Source of the DNA: Noviherbaspirillum sedimenti
GTDB taxonomy: Bacteria; Pseudomonadota; Gammaproteobacteria; Burkholderiales; Burkholderiaceae_D
Reading direction: 5' to 3'
NCBI RefSeq assembly: GCF_003590835.1
Contig: NZ_QYUQ01000002.1
Location: 124,001 to 188,000 of the forward strand
DNA: 64,000 nt
The translations under genes and the position numbers were made by a program. The notes under the pieces were generated by a model. That model saw only the letters and a program-made list of their open reading frames with translations, was not told where the DNA came from and searched no databases. Shown piece by piece: positions 29,702-38,475 of the stretch. Numbering within the stretch: the first letter of the stretch is position 1; each line of letters opens with the position of its first letter.

Positions 29702-30871
29702 ATGAATCAGAACAAAGAAATTATTTCGCAGATTGCCGGCATTGAAAATTGGAGCGAATTTGAAGAATTTGTAAAAGATCTCTATGCTCAAAATGACGGC
29801 ACCATTCACGTTGAGCGCAATTACAAAGCCAAGGGAGCATCCGGAAGAAACAGAGAAGTTGATGTGATAGTGAAGTTTGGATTTAATCCGCACATTATCG
29901 CTCTTGGGATTGAATGCAAATATTGGTCGCAAAAGGTAGACGGTGACATCATCGATGTTGCATATGCGAAGAAGGAAGACCTTAAGCTTGACAAGTATGC
30001 CGTAATAACAACTGTAGGTTTTGAAGCTGGGGCGGAGCTTTATGCAAAAAGCAAAGGCATTGACCTATTCATCATACGACCATCGGAAGACGATGATTTT
30101 GGCTATACAGGTCGAATAATAAAATTCAAAATGTATATGCAGGGATCCAGGCCTATATGCATCAAATTTAACGCCAGCATTATTGCTGAACAAGGGCATG
30201 AAGCCGACGCATCAGCGTATGTTCAATCCAAGCTATCAAACATAGTGTTGTCGGAAAAAGACGCGGACTTGGATTCCACAATTAATCTATATCGGTACAC
30301 CGTTGAGACAACGCCTGATGGCATAACTTCGTACACCAGAGGAAATTACGTCAACAACCTAGCAAAGCTAATTTTAGAAACTTGGCGAACGCAAAATTCT
30401 AATTTTTGGAACAAACAGCCATCTAGCTTTGCTCAAAAGATACGATTTGAAAAACCTACCGCAATATTTTTTCCCAATCGCATTGTTGTATCAGTCAATG
30501 AAATTGATTTCACGATGCAATACATAAAAAGTGAGAGCGAGTTTGAAATAGACAGGGGCAGGCAGTACCCAATGATTCTAGAAAACGTCATAGAGAATGC
30601 CGTCACGCCTTTGAGCGCCTCGCCACCAAGTACACCCGCCAAATTCATGATGTGCGAGTCATCGCCAAAACGAGAGATTAACCTTGCGGACAAACCCGAT
30701 GACGCCGTTGGTCGTGATGGCGTAACTATACATATCCAATGCAGTGCGCCAATGAGCATATCCGACTCCGACCAAACATCCATATACTATAAATTGGTGA
30801 GCAATGAAAATGGTATTGCCTGGGCACCAATTAACGCAACCAACCCGAATAGCGATATAGGAGAAACCTAA
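29702..30871 (+). CDS. Cassette gene: Mrr-type restriction endonuclease
   Basis: This 389-aa protein has an N-terminal PD-(D/E)XK nuclease domain of the Mrr/type IV kind: Glu in WSEFEEFVKDLYA, catalytic Asp in RNREVDVIVKFG and ECKYW (E-x-K), then VDGDIIDVAYAKKEDLK. The remaining ~250 residues are unassigned. No methyltransferase is adjacent, consistent with a methylation-dependent nuclease or solitary defence gene. The AT content is much higher than in flanking core genes. Start 29702 is chosen over 29696 from spacing to AGAG. Its stop codon overlaps the R'' of its attC. Confidence 0.7.
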   Translation: MNQNKEIISQIAGIENWSEFEEFVKDLYAQNDGTIHVERNYKAKGASGRNREVDVIVKFGFNPHIIALGIECKYWSQKVDGDIIDVAYAKKEDLKLDKYAVITTVGFEAGAELYAKSKGIDLFIIRPSEDDDFGYTGRIIKFKMYMQGSRPICIKFNASIIAEQGHEADASAYVQSKLSNIVLSEKDADLDSTINLYRYTVETTPDGITSYTRGNYVNNLAKLILETWRTQNSNFWNKQPSSFAQKIRFEKPTAIFFPNRIVVSVNEIDFTMQYIKSESEFEIDRGRQYPMILENVIENAVTPLSASPPSTPAKFMMCESSPKREINLADKPDDAVGRDGVTIHIQCSAPMSISDSDQTSIYYKLVSNENGIAWAPINATNPNSDIGET

Positions 30872-30881
30872 CTCGTTGTAT
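30866..30881 (+). other. attC recombination site 4, left (R'') fragment
   Basis: ACCTAAC (30866-30872, a perfect RYYYAAC) followed by TCGTT is the R'' arm of an attC whose remainder resumes at 32320 after an IS1111-type element. Confidence 0.6.
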
Positions 30882-30894
30882 ATGGACTCCTCCC

Positions 30895-31147
30895 ATAAAT
30901 CAAGAAACTGATCGATAGGTCTGGCATGAGGGATAAGCCTGCAGTCGTATATCCGGCATCTGATGTGGACTCTGCTGTGGTCCGTGCCGACATGGAATCT
31001 GCGTCACCATTGCGCCAATCGTTGCAAGCGGCAGGCAAGCTGCCGGAAAAGTTATCGGCGTCAAACGGTGTGGGTGTTTCCCGGTGTGCCATGATGGGCG
31101 ATCAATCTCTACGCAAAGGCGGGTGGGTCAAGGGTCATGCAATCGGG
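30895..31147 (-). ncRNA. Candidate bridge (seeker) RNA region of the IS1111 element
   Basis: About 250 bp between the transposase stop and the IS end carries no gene. In the IS1111 subgroup the recombinase-guiding RNA is encoded downstream of the transposase. The assignment rests on position. I did not derive its fold. Confidence 0.4.
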
Positions 31148-32233
31148 TCATGCCGGCATCGCATACGCGGTGCGTTCGATTTTCTTGTTCATGCGCGTCA
31201 CCATGCCGGTATAAGGTTCGCCATCCCTGAGCGCGGCATAGCAAATGCGCGCCAGCTTGTTGGCCAGGGCGCAGGCTGCCTTGTTGTGGTTGGTGCGGCC
31301 CTGGACCGTCAACGCCCAGTGCCGCAAGCCGTCGATCTGTCGTCCGGCCGCATGCGCCACACTGGCCGCTCTCAATACCGACCGCGCCCCATGGGTGAGC
31401 AGCATGCGCAGGTAACGATCACCGCGCTTGGAAATGCGCCCGAGATGCCGCGTGCTGCCGGACGAGTGTTCCTTGGGCGTGAGGCCAAACCAGCTGGCGA
31501 AATGGCGCGCATCCTTGAAGTGGCTGACCTGGCCGCTGGTGGCCGCCACCATGGCGGTCGCGGTGAGCAAGCCGATGCCGGGAATCGACAGGAGCGTGGT
31601 GCACGCAGGCGACTGTTTGGCCAGTTCGGTGAGTTCACGTTCGAGCTGGGCAATGCGGACTTCGAGCAGGCGGATTTCCTCCACCAGCAGCGTCATCGTG
31701 CCACGGATCAAGCCAGGCACGGCGGAATAGGGATCGGCCAGGACGCGACTGATTTGTTCCAGGCCGTTGCGGCTTCCAGCCGCAACGGAAATGCCGAACT
31801 CCCGACAGAAACCGCGCAAGGCATTGATGCGCGCGGTGCAGGTGCCCATCCAGAGCGAACGGGTCCGGTGCAGGCCTTGCAAGGCTTGCTGTTCGATGGA
31901 TTTGACCTTGACGGGGATGATGTCGGCGCAGCGGGCAGCTTCCAGCAGGGCGCAGGCATCGGCGGCATCGGTCTTGTTGCGCTTGACGTAGGCGCGGATG
32001 TAAGCCGCCGGCAGCAGCTTGACTTCGATGCCCAGGCTGTTGAGCCAACGTCCCCAATGATGGGCCGAGCCGCAGGCTTCCATGACGACCAGGGATACCG
32101 CGCGGTTGATGAACCATTTTTCGAATTGACTGCGGGTAAGCCGAAGTTGCTCGGTGACACGCCAGTGGGCATCGGCCACGGCAAGTTGAAAGACGGATTT
32201 GGCCAGATCAACGGCCACGGTAGTAGCATACAT
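31148..32233 (-). CDS. IS110/IS1111-family transposase (DEDD recombinase)
   Basis: This 361-aa protein has an N-terminal RuvC-like DEDD domain (VAVDLAKSVFQLAV, then VVMEACGSAHHW and KRNKTDAADACALLEA) and a C-terminal Transposase_20 domain (LLSIPGIGLLTATAMVAA, FASWFGLTPKEHSSG) with a serine used in catalysis. The frame is open 39 bp further upstream, but ATG 32233 has aaggag 6 bp away. The frame is intact. Confidence 0.92.
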   Translation of the reverse strand: MYATTVAVDLAKSVFQLAVADAHWRVTEQLRLTRSQFEKWFINRAVSLVVMEACGSAHHWGRWLNSLGIEVKLLPAAYIRAYVKRNKTDAADACALLEAARCADIIPVKVKSIEQQALQGLHRTRSLWMGTCTARINALRGFCREFGISVAAGSRNGLEQISRVLADPYSAVPGLIRGTMTLLVEEIRLLEVRIAQLERELTELAKQSPACTTLLSIPGIGLLTATAMVAATSGQVSHFKDARHFASWFGLTPKEHSSGSTRHLGRISKRGDRYLRMLLTHGARSVLRAASVAHAAGRQIDGLRHWALTVQGRTNHNKAACALANKLARICYAALRDGEPYTGMVTRMNKKIERTAYAMPA

Positions 32234-32319
32234 GGTGGACTCCTTTCGTTGACGACTGATCTCCATCCCCACGTCGACCAGTGCGCCTACTATCGCGCAA
32301 AAAAGCGGGAGGAGTCCAT

Positions 32320-32400
32320 CCCATCATTCAACCCGGACACGCAACAGAAGGCTTGCCGCTTCGCGACAACTGTTACGTGCCTGTTAGCTTTACGTTATAT
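32320..32400 (+). other. attC recombination site 4, right fragment
   Basis: The L'' arm (TCATTCAACCCGGACACG) pairs with the L' arm (CGTGCCTGTTAGCTTTACG) and R' GTTATAT (32394-32400), with a CCGCTTCGCG stem between. Joined with the R'' fragment at 30866, the arms pair along their whole length. Confidence 0.65.
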
Positions 32401-32402
32401 TT

Positions 32403-32657
32403 TCAGTAATGGTACCTGCATTGAGCGATTAACAAAGAGTCGTCTTGTACTTTGTAAATGATTCGATGTTCGTCATTGATTCTTCTTGACCAATATCCTG
32501 CAAAGCCATGTTTGAGAGGTTCAGGTTTTCCGATTCCTTCAAACGGTGTGCGCATAATCGCCTTAATTAGTTCATTTGTTCGATTGAGCACTTTTTTGTC
32601 AGTTTTCTGCCAGTAGACGTAATCTTCCCAGGCGGTTTCGGAAAAGATAAGTTTCAA
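32403..32657 (-). CDS. yoeB: YoeB-family mRNA interferase toxin
   Basis: This 84-aa RelE-superfamily toxin cleaves mRNA at the ribosomal A site. It shows the YoeB features: WEDYVYWQKTDKK at the N-terminus, Glu in TPFEGIGKPEPLKH, Arg in WSRRINDEHRIIY, and the C-terminal His-Tyr (CRYHY). It overlaps the yefM stop by 4 bases, so the pair is translationally coupled. Its 3' end is 2 bp from an attC. Confidence 0.92.
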   Translation of the reverse strand: MKLIFSETAWEDYVYWQKTDKKVLNRTNELIKAIMRTPFEGIGKPEPLKHGFAGYWSRRINDEHRIIYKVQDDSLLIAQCRYHY

Positions 32658-32905
32658 TCGAGCAGCTCCTGCTGAGTTCCTTTGCCGCTTTCGAGTTGTG
32701 CTATTGATTCCAACAGGCGGCGTGCGTTCTTGGGACTACGCAAGAGATAGGCTGTCTCTTCAAGGGCTTTGAAGTCCTCAAGTGACATCATGACAACAGA
32801 TTGTTCGTTGTTTCTGGTAATAATGATAGGCTCGTGATCAAGGCAAACCTTATCCATTGTTTTGGCTAGGTTTTGCCGAGCGGCGGTATATGAAATGGCG
32901 TCCAT
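32654..32905 (-). CDS. yefM: YefM-family antitoxin
   Basis: This 83-aa Phd/YefM antitoxin binds YoeB with its C-terminal tail and represses the operon with its N-terminal domain. The typical opening is MDAISYTAARQNLAKTMDKV, followed by PIIITRNNEQSVVMMSLEDF. The frame extends further upstream, but ATG 32905 has an excellent ggagg. A palindromic operator lies just upstream. Confidence 0.92.
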   Translation of the reverse strand: MDAISYTAARQNLAKTMDKVCLDHEPIIITRNNEQSVVMMSLEDFKALEETAYLLRSPKNARRLLESIAQLESGKGTQQELLD

Positions 32906-32911
32906 GGGCTC

Positions 32912-32940
32912 CTCCGTACATGTACGTAATATTGTACATA
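32912..32940 (-). promoter_or_regulatory. Candidate YefM operator
   Basis: Overlapping palindromes GTACATGTAC and TGTAC-N8-TGTACA lie 10-35 bp upstream of yefM. TGTACA repeats are the known YefM operator core. Confidence 0.6.
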
Positions 32941-32971
32941 TTTCAGACCTCTCAGTCAAACATGATGGCAT

Positions 32972-33580
32972 GCCAGAAATATAACTCGTTTATAAGGACT
33001 TCCCCTAGTTAGCAAGAGCTTTTCAATTTTTTTGCATACGAGTTCTCTCCATCCGCATAGCCGGCACGTTTTTTCGAAACAGAATAAGACTGCACATCTA
33101 CAAACGGCCTTGTTGGCAGTCATTTTTGCCGGGCCAAGATAAAAGCCGCACACGCCACCCTCATTCGTTCATCGGCCATGATGTGCCAACGAGTTAGCCA
33201 GGTTCATGGCGTGTCGGTCTAACCTGTTCCTATCTACGCTTCGGTCTGTCTGCTGCTTTTACTGCTGCTTCACACTACAACTGCTTCACGCTGCTGCTGC
33301 ATACGCTTCCCAGGCATCCGGGTAGTACTGCTTGCCCTTTGCGAATATCTGCCTCCAATCTCATCAACAGACGCTCGATGAAAATCCGTTGTGCCATCCC
33401 TGAACAGCGGGATTGAATTGATTTGATACATCTGTTTATCCGCCTGTTCCAAAAGTGAACAATTCAGTTCGCTGACCTTTTCCCTCCAGTCTCAGTCTCT
33501 TCATTAAAAAATGCGTGCAGCACTACAGGCAGCTGCGGCGTAGCCGCAATTTTTTCGATTTTCTTGCGAAGTTCCCAGGC
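32972..33580. other. Cassette-array right edge, no convincing gene
   Basis: About 600 bp with no supported gene. It contains TAACTCGTT (32982-32990) and AACGAGTTAGCC (33188-33199), which are complementary but 220 bp apart, and CTGCT-rich sequence at 33250-33300. Minus-strand frames around 33270-33450 look like a decayed gene end (DGTTDFHRASVDEIGG, then in another frame KGKQYYPDAWEAY). Confidence 0.35.
33445..33461 (+). promoter_or_regulatory. Candidate upstream activator site for aldehyde dehydrogenase 1
   Basis: TGTTC-N7-GAACA is a perfect dyad, 120 bp upstream of the -24 element. Related dyads lie at a similar distance before other sigma-54 promoters of this locus. Confidence 0.5.
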
Positions 33581-33595
33581 TGGCACGGCATTTGC
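33581..33595 (+). promoter_or_regulatory. Sigma-54 promoter of aldehyde dehydrogenase 1
   Basis: TGGCACG-N4-TTGC, a perfect -24/-12 consensus, 73 bp before the gene. Confidence 0.85.
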
Positions 33596-33667
33596 CATTA
33601 CCACTACGCGCTCGCCGCACTTAATTTAAAAAAATCAGACGCATCTCATATTTTTTAGGAGACAGAA

Positions 33668-35188
33668 ATGAATTTGGCAGACATCAGCAAACTCGGCATC
33701 AAGAGCCCGTTCAAGCAACGCTACGACAATTACATTGGCGGCAAATTCATTGTGCCGGTGAAGGGCGAATACTTCCAGAACATCACCCCGATCACCGGTC
33801 AGCCCTTCTGCGAAATCGCCCGTTCCACCGCCGAAGATATCGAACTGGCGCTGGACGCCGCCCACGCCGCCCGCGCTGCATGGGGCAAGACTTCGCTGAC
33901 CGAGCGCGCCAACATCCTCAACAAGATCGCCGATCGCATGGAAGCGAATCTGGAATTGATCGCCACAGCCGAGACCATCGACAATGGCAAGCCGATCCGC
34001 GAAACCATGGCTGCCGATATCCCGCTGGCGATCGATCATTTCCGCTATTTCGCCGGCTGTATCCGCGCCCAGGAAGGCAGCGTCGCGCAAATCGATTCTG
34101 AAACCTACGCCTATCACTTCCATGAGCCGCTTGGCGTCGTTGGGCAGATCATCCCGTGGAATTTCCCGATTCTGATGGCTGTCTGGAAGCTGGCGCCTGC
34201 GCTTGCCGCCGGCAACTGCGTGGTCCTGAAGCCTGCCGAGCAGACGCCCGCATCGATCATGGTGCTGATCGAACTGATCGGCGACTTGCTGCCGCCGGGC
34301 GTGCTCAATATTGTCAACGGCTTTGGCCTGGAAGCCGGCAAGCCGCTGGCCACCAGCAAGCGTATCGCCAAGATTGCCTTTACGGGCGAGACCGGCACCG
34401 GCCGACTGATCATGCAATACGCTGCGCAAAACCTCATTCCGGTGACGCTGGAGCTGGGCGGTAAATCGCCCAACATCTTCTTTGCCGACGTCATGGACGC
34501 CGATGACGATTACTTCGACAAGTGCCTGGAAGGCTTTGCCATGTTTGCGCTGAACCAGGGGGAAGTCTGCACGTGCCCGTCGCGCGTGCTGGTGCAGGAA
34601 TCCATCTACGAAAAGTTCATGGAGCGCGCCATTGCGCGCGTGGCCGCCATCAAGCAGGGCAATCCGCTGGACAGCAGCACCATGATCGGTGCCCAGGCTT
34701 CCAATGAACAGATGGAAAAAATCCTGTCCTACATGGATATCGGCCGCCAGGAAGGCGCCGAGGTCCTGATCGGCGGCGAACAGCACCGCCTCTCCGGCGA
34801 TCTGGCCGGTGGCTACTATGTCAAGCCGACTGTTTTTGCCGGCAACAACAAGATGCGCATTTTCCAGGAAGAGATCTTCGGACCGGTGGTGTCGGTGACC
34901 ACCTTCAAGGATGAAGCCGATGCGCTGGCGATCGCCAATGACACGCTGTACGGACTGGGCGCGGGCTTGTGGACACGCGACGGTTCGCGCGCGTTCCGCG
35001 TCGGCCGCGCCATCCAGGCTGGCCGCGTCTGGACCAACTGCTATCACCTGTACCCGGCCCATGCGGCTTTCGGTGGCTACAAGCAGTCGGGCATTGGCCG
35101 TGAAACGCACAAGATGATGCTGGAGCACTATCAGCAAACGAAAAATCTGCTGGTCAGCTATAGCCCGAAGGCACTGGGCTTCTTCTAG
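33668..35188 (+). CDS. exaC: NAD+-dependent aldehyde dehydrogenase 1 (ExaC/AldB type)
   Basis: This 506-aa cytoplasmic enzyme would oxidise acetaldehyde or similar products of the quinoprotein dehydrogenase. The catalytic Cys301 is in [11 protein letters not shown], the general-base Glu in [12 protein letters not shown], and the cofactor motif in FTGETGTGR. The vicinal C-T-C is typical of AldB/ExaC. The RBS is aggaga. It is 98% identical (10 differences in 506) to the second copy at 49378, and the similarity continues ~70 bp past the stop. It has its own sigma-54 promoter. Confidence 0.92.
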   Translation: MNLADISKLGIKSPFKQRYDNYIGGKFIVPVKGEYFQNITPITGQPFCEIARSTAEDIELALDAAHAARAAWGKTSLTERANILNKIADRMEANLELIATAETIDNGKPIRETMAADIPLAIDHFRYFAGCIRAQEGSVAQIDSETYAYHFHEPLGVVGQIIPWNFPILMAVWKLAPALAAGNCVVLKPAEQTPASIMVLIELIGDLLPPGVLNIVNGFGLEAGKPLATSKRIAKIAFTGETGTGRLIMQYAAQNLIPVTLELGGKSPNIFFADVMDADDDYFDKCLEGFAMFALNQGEVCTCPSRVLVQESIYEKFMERAIARVAAIKQGNPLDSSTMIGAQASNEQMEKILSYMDIGRQEGAEVLIGGEQHRLSGDLAGGYYVKPTVFAGNNKMRIFQEEIFGPVVSVTTFKDEADALAIANDTLYGLGAGLWTRDGSRAFRVGRAIQAGRVWTNCYHLYPAHAAFGGYKQSGIGRETHKMMLEHYQQTKNLLVSYSPKALGFF

Positions 35189-35439
35189 ACACTGAAATGG
35201 TGTGAAACGGTAGGGCGCGCCTTGTCACAAGCAGGGTGCGCTGCTACTCCATCACATGGGGCTGTTGTGTTTCGTAACAATTGCTGTTTTTTGACGCAAC
35301 AGATGTGGTCCGTTTTCAGCCACTTCGGACGTACTTCCAGGCAGTGAAAAAAGCCCCTGGATATGGCTCATGCCCTTGGCAATCCCGCTAAGTAGCAAAG
35401 GGATGAAGCGAAGATGGGGGCGGTTCGGGAAAAGGCCGG
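35189..35439. other. Intergenic region upstream of the quinoprotein dehydrogenase
   Basis: The first ~70 bp are shared with the sequence downstream of aldehyde dehydrogenase 2. A dyad TGTTG-N7-TAACA lies at 35263-35279, 161 bp upstream of the sigma-54 promoter, and is a candidate activator site. No gene is seen. Confidence 0.5.
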
Positions 35440-35454
35440 TGGCATGTCGCTTGC
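35440..35454 (+). promoter_or_regulatory. Sigma-54 promoter of the quinoprotein dehydrogenase
   Basis: TGGCATG-N4-TTGC, a full -24/-12 match 77 bp before the ATG. Confidence 0.85.
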
Positions 35455-35530
35455 GTATAGCTGTGCAGATGCTTGCATCGATCGAGTCAAATAAAAAAAT
35501 AACTCATTCATAGTAGTCAAAGGAGAATGT

Positions 35531-37288
35531 ATGCAGAAGCAATTCAAAATTTCCGTGATCGGCGCCGCACTGGCGGTATCGTTCGCGTCAGCCGCAGTAC
35601 ATGCCGCAGGCGTGACCGATGCGATGATTGAAAACGATGCCAAGGCGCCGAACAATGTGCTGTCGTGGGGGATGGGTCAGCAGGGCCAGCGTTATTCTCC
35701 GCTCACCCAGATCAATACCAGGACCGTCTCGCAACTGGTGCCGGCATGGTCGTTTTCGTTCGGCGGCGAAAAACAGCGCGGCCAGGAAGCGCAGCCGGTC
35801 ATCTATAACGGCAAGATGTTCGTCACTGCATCTTACTCGCGCATTTATGCGCTGGATGTAAAGACCGGCGCCAAACTGTGGAAGTACGAGCACCGCCTGC
35901 CGGACGGCATCATGCCTTGCTGCGACGTTATCAACCGCGGCGCAGCGCTGTACGACAACCTGGTGATCTTCGCCACGCTCGATGCGCAACTGGTGGCCCT
36001 GAACCAGGACACCGGCGAAGTCGTCTGGAAGGAAAAGATCGATGACTACCAGGCTGGCTATTCGGCTTCGGCGGCGCCGCTGATTGCCAAGGGCTTGCTC
36101 TTGACCGGCGTCTCCGGCGGTGAATTCGGCGTGATCGGCCGGGTCGAGGCGCGCAATCCGCGCACCGGTGAACTGGTCTGGGTGCGGCCAATGGTCGAAG
36201 GCCACATGGGCTACAAGTACGACAAGGATGGCAAAGCAATCGAGAACGGCATTTCCGGCACTACCAATGCCACCTGGCCGGGCGACCTGTGGAAATCCGG
36301 CGGTGCCGCCACCTGGCTCGGCGGAACATATGATGCTTCCACCGGCCTGGCCTATTTCGGCACCGGCAATCCGGCGCCATGGAACAGTCATCTGCGTCCC
36401 GGCGACAACCTGTATTCGGCCTCGACGGTCGCCATCGATATCGCCACCGGCCAGATCAAGTGGCATTACCAGACCACGCCCAATGACGGCTGGGATTTCG
36501 ACGGTGTCAATGAATTCGTCACCTTCGACATGAACGGCAAACGCATGGGCGGCAAGGCCGACCGCAACGGTTTTTTCTACGTGATCGATGCCAAGAATGG
36601 CAAATTGCAGAACGCCTTCCCGTTCGTCAACAAGATCACCTGGGCTTCCAGCATCGACTTGAAGACCGGCCGGCCGAACTTCACTCCGGAAGGCCGCCCG
36701 GGCGACCCGACCAAGGGGCAGGATGGCAAGAAGGGCAAGACCGTGTTTTCCGCACCGTCTTTCCTGGGCGGAAAAAACCAGATGCCGATGGCATACAGCC
36801 CGAAGACCAAGCTGTTCTATGTGCCGGCCAACGAGTGGGGCATGGATATCTGGAACGAGCCGGTCGCCTACAAGAAGGGCGCCGCCTATCTGGGCGCAGG
36901 CTTCACCATCAAGCCCTTGTATGACGACTATATCGGCGTCATGCGTGCGGTCGATCCGAAGAGCGGCAAGATCGCCTGGGAAGTCAAGAACAATGCGCCG
37001 CTGTGGGGTGGTGCGATGGCCACCGCCGGCGACCTGGTGTTCTACGGCACGCCGGAAGGCTTCCTGAAAGCGGTCGACGCCAAGTCCGGCAAGGAAATGT
37101 GGAAGTTCCAGACCGGCTCCGGCGTGGTCGCGCCGCCGGTTACCTGGAAAGAAGGCGACACGCAATACGTCGCGGTGGTTTCCGGTTGGGGCGGCGCCGT
37201 GCCGCTGTGGGGTGGTGAAGTCGCCAAAAAGGTGAACTTCCTGGAACAGGGCGGCTCGGTCTGGGTGTTCAAGCTGGCCGGCAAGTGA
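35531..37288 (+). CDS. PQQ-dependent alcohol dehydrogenase, lanthanide-type signature
   Basis: This 585-aa periplasmic type I quinoprotein has a signal peptide (cleavage near VHAAG). Its eight-bladed propeller has repeated tryptophan-docking motifs ([29 protein letters not shown]). The vicinal disulfide Cys130-Cys131 is in IMPCCDV, and the catalytic Asp322 is followed two residues later by Asp324 (GWDFDGVNE). An aspartate at that +2 position is the lanthanide ligand of XoxF and PedH. Calcium enzymes have Ala, Ser or Thr there. It belongs to the ethanol/2-phenylethanol dehydrogenase branch (ExaA/PedE/PedH), and electrons would go to the cytochrome c-550 encoded at 47637. Confidence 0.88.
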   Translation: MQKQFKISVIGAALAVSFASAAVHAAGVTDAMIENDAKAPNNVLSWGMGQQGQRYSPLTQINTRTVSQLVPAWSFSFGGEKQRGQEAQPVIYNGKMFVTASYSRIYALDVKTGAKLWKYEHRLPDGIMPCCDVINRGAALYDNLVIFATLDAQLVALNQDTGEVVWKEKIDDYQAGYSASAAPLIAKGLLLTGVSGGEFGVIGRVEARNPRTGELVWVRPMVEGHMGYKYDKDGKAIENGISGTTNATWPGDLWKSGGAATWLGGTYDASTGLAYFGTGNPAPWNSHLRPGDNLYSASTVAIDIATGQIKWHYQTTPNDGWDFDGVNEFVTFDMNGKRMGGKADRNGFFYVIDAKNGKLQNAFPFVNKITWASSIDLKTGRPNFTPEGRPGDPTKGQDGKKGKTVFSAPSFLGGKNQMPMAYSPKTKLFYVPANEWGMDIWNEPVAYKKGAAYLGAGFTIKPLYDDYIGVMRAVDPKSGKIAWEVKNNAPLWGGAMATAGDLVFYGTPEGFLKAVDAKSGKEMWKFQTGSGVVAPPVTWKEGDTQYVAVVSGWGGAVPLWGGEVAKKVNFLEQGGSVWVFKLAGK

Positions 37289-37311
37289 TCGCAAGGTCGC
37301 AAGAAAAAATT

Positions 37312-37343
37312 GGAACTTCTTTCCTTGCAAGGAAAGGAGTTCC
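37312..37343 (+). repeat. Hairpin downstream of the quinoprotein gene
   Basis: A 13-bp inverted repeat (GGAACTTCTTTCC / GGAAAGGAGTTCC, loop TTGCAA) with no T-run. It may stabilise the mRNA 3' end. Confidence 0.45.
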
Positions 37344-37409
37344 GGCTAATCCGTAATGAATTCGTCTCCATGTCTCTTTGACAGTTCTCCCTGTCTCTTT
37401 AGACAGTTT

Positions 37410-37444
37410 GGGCCGGTGGTTCTCCTCACCGGCCCTTTTTTTTT
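37410..37444 (+). terminator. Terminator of the quinoprotein dehydrogenase
   Basis: A 9-bp GC-rich stem (GGGCCGGTG / CACCGGCCC) is followed by nine T residues. Confidence 0.93.
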
Positions 37445-37478
37445 GTGTGTCATCACGACGGCCACCGCGCCACGTGAT

Positions 37479-38441
37479 TTACCGGATCGCCACTCCCCAG
37501 GGCAATTCGCCGACCATGATCTCGGAGATGACGCGCCCGGTCCTGGTATCGATCACCGACACACTGTTGGAGCGGCCGTTGGCGACATACAGTTTGTTGC
37601 CGTCGGGTGTGAGCGCCATGTTCCACGGGCGCTTGCCGACAGCGATGGTGTTGACCACCATGTTGCTGGCGGTATCGATCACCATGACCGTGGCGTCGCG
37701 GCCGTTGGAGACATATACCCGTTTGCCGTCGGGGTGGACCACAATGCCGTTGGCGCTCTTGCCGGCGGCAATCGTGGCGACTACCTTGCGGCTGGCGACG
37801 TCGATCGCATACACCGTGTCGGCCAGTTCGCAGGCGACATAGGCGCGACTGCCGTCGGGCAGAAAGCCGATGCCGCGCGGGCGCCGGCCGACCGCGATCG
37901 ACGCCACCTGGCGCTGCTTGGCGACGTCGATGACGTCGATCTGCTCGGCATCTTCGGCGCTGACGTAGAGCTCGCGGCCATCGGGGGAAAATACCGCATG
38001 TTCCGGGTTGTGTCCTTCGACCTTGATGTCGGCGATGTGCGCGCCGTTAACTGCATTCCGCAGCGCCACGCTATTGCCTTCCTCGACGGCGGCGGCTACC
38101 AGTTTGCGATCTGGCGAGAGACTCACACCTTCGGGCGACGCGCCCAGCGGCGCCTGCCGCAGCACCCGCCGTTCGGCTGTATCGATCACCAGCAGCGTGC
38201 GGGCGGTGGCATCGGTGATGAACAGGGCACCCCGGGCAGGGTCGATCGCGATGCCGCGCGGCCGGCTGCCGGCAGCAATCTCGCCGATCACCGAGTCGCT
38301 TGCGGTATCGATGATGCTCACCGTGCCGGATTTTTCATTCGGCACGTAGGCGAACGGCGCGGCCAGCGCCGGCGCGCACAACAGCGGCCAGGCCAGTTGC
38401 AGGGCGGCGGCCAGGCGCGGCAATGTGGGGGAGGATGTCAT
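37479..38441 (-). CDS. YVTN beta-propeller protein of PQQ-dependent catabolism
   Basis: This 320-aa exported protein has a signal peptide (cleavage near APALAAPF) and seven YVTN/NHL-like blades, each of the form AYVPNEKSGTVSIIDTAS or KLYVANGRSNSVSVIDT. Such proteins are regularly encoded beside PQQ alcohol dehydrogenases and are thought to assist the periplasmic system. The exact role is unknown. The RBS is aggaga, and it has its own sigma-54 promoter, separating it from the upstream pqq genes. Confidence 0.85.
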   Translation of the reverse strand: MTSSPTLPRLAAALQLAWPLLCAPALAAPFAYVPNEKSGTVSIIDTASDSVIGEIAAGSRPRGIAIDPARGALFITDATARTLLVIDTAERRVLRQAPLGASPEGVSLSPDRKLVAAAVEEGNSVALRNAVNGAHIADIKVEGHNPEHAVFSPDGRELYVSAEDAEQIDVIDVAKQRQVASIAVGRRPRGIGFLPDGSRAYVACELADTVYAIDVASRKVVATIAAGKSANGIVVHPDGKRVYVSNGRDATVMVIDTASNMVVNTIAVGKRPWNMALTPDGNKLYVANGRSNSVSVIDTRTGRVISEIMVGELPWGVAIR

Positions 38442-38475
38442 GTCTGTCTCCTATGGTTATGGAAATATGACAAAT

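Larger units (their letters stand above)
30882..32319 (-). mobile_element. IS110-family, IS1111-subgroup element inserted in an attC
   Basis: 13-bp inverted repeats (ATGGACTCCTCCC at 30882-30894, complement at 32307-32319) flank one transposase gene on the minus strand. Inverted repeats distinguish the IS1111 subgroup from IS110 proper. A long non-coding stretch downstream of the gene and a short one upstream also fit IS1111. The exact ends may extend a few bases past the repeats. Confidence 0.75.

Noticed and set aside
30926..32461. 511-codon plus-strand open frame across the IS110-family element
   Set aside because: Antisense of the transposase. The protein is Gly/Arg/His-rich and runs across the IS end.
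32979..33199. Fifth attC (TAACTCGTT ... AACGAGTTAGCC)
   Set aside because: The complementary cores are 220 bp apart, longer than known attC sites, and the middle shows no continuous pairing.
33240..33300. CTGCT-rich stretch as a CRISPR or microsatellite
   Set aside because: Irregular short repeats with no regular spacers. It is merely low complexity.
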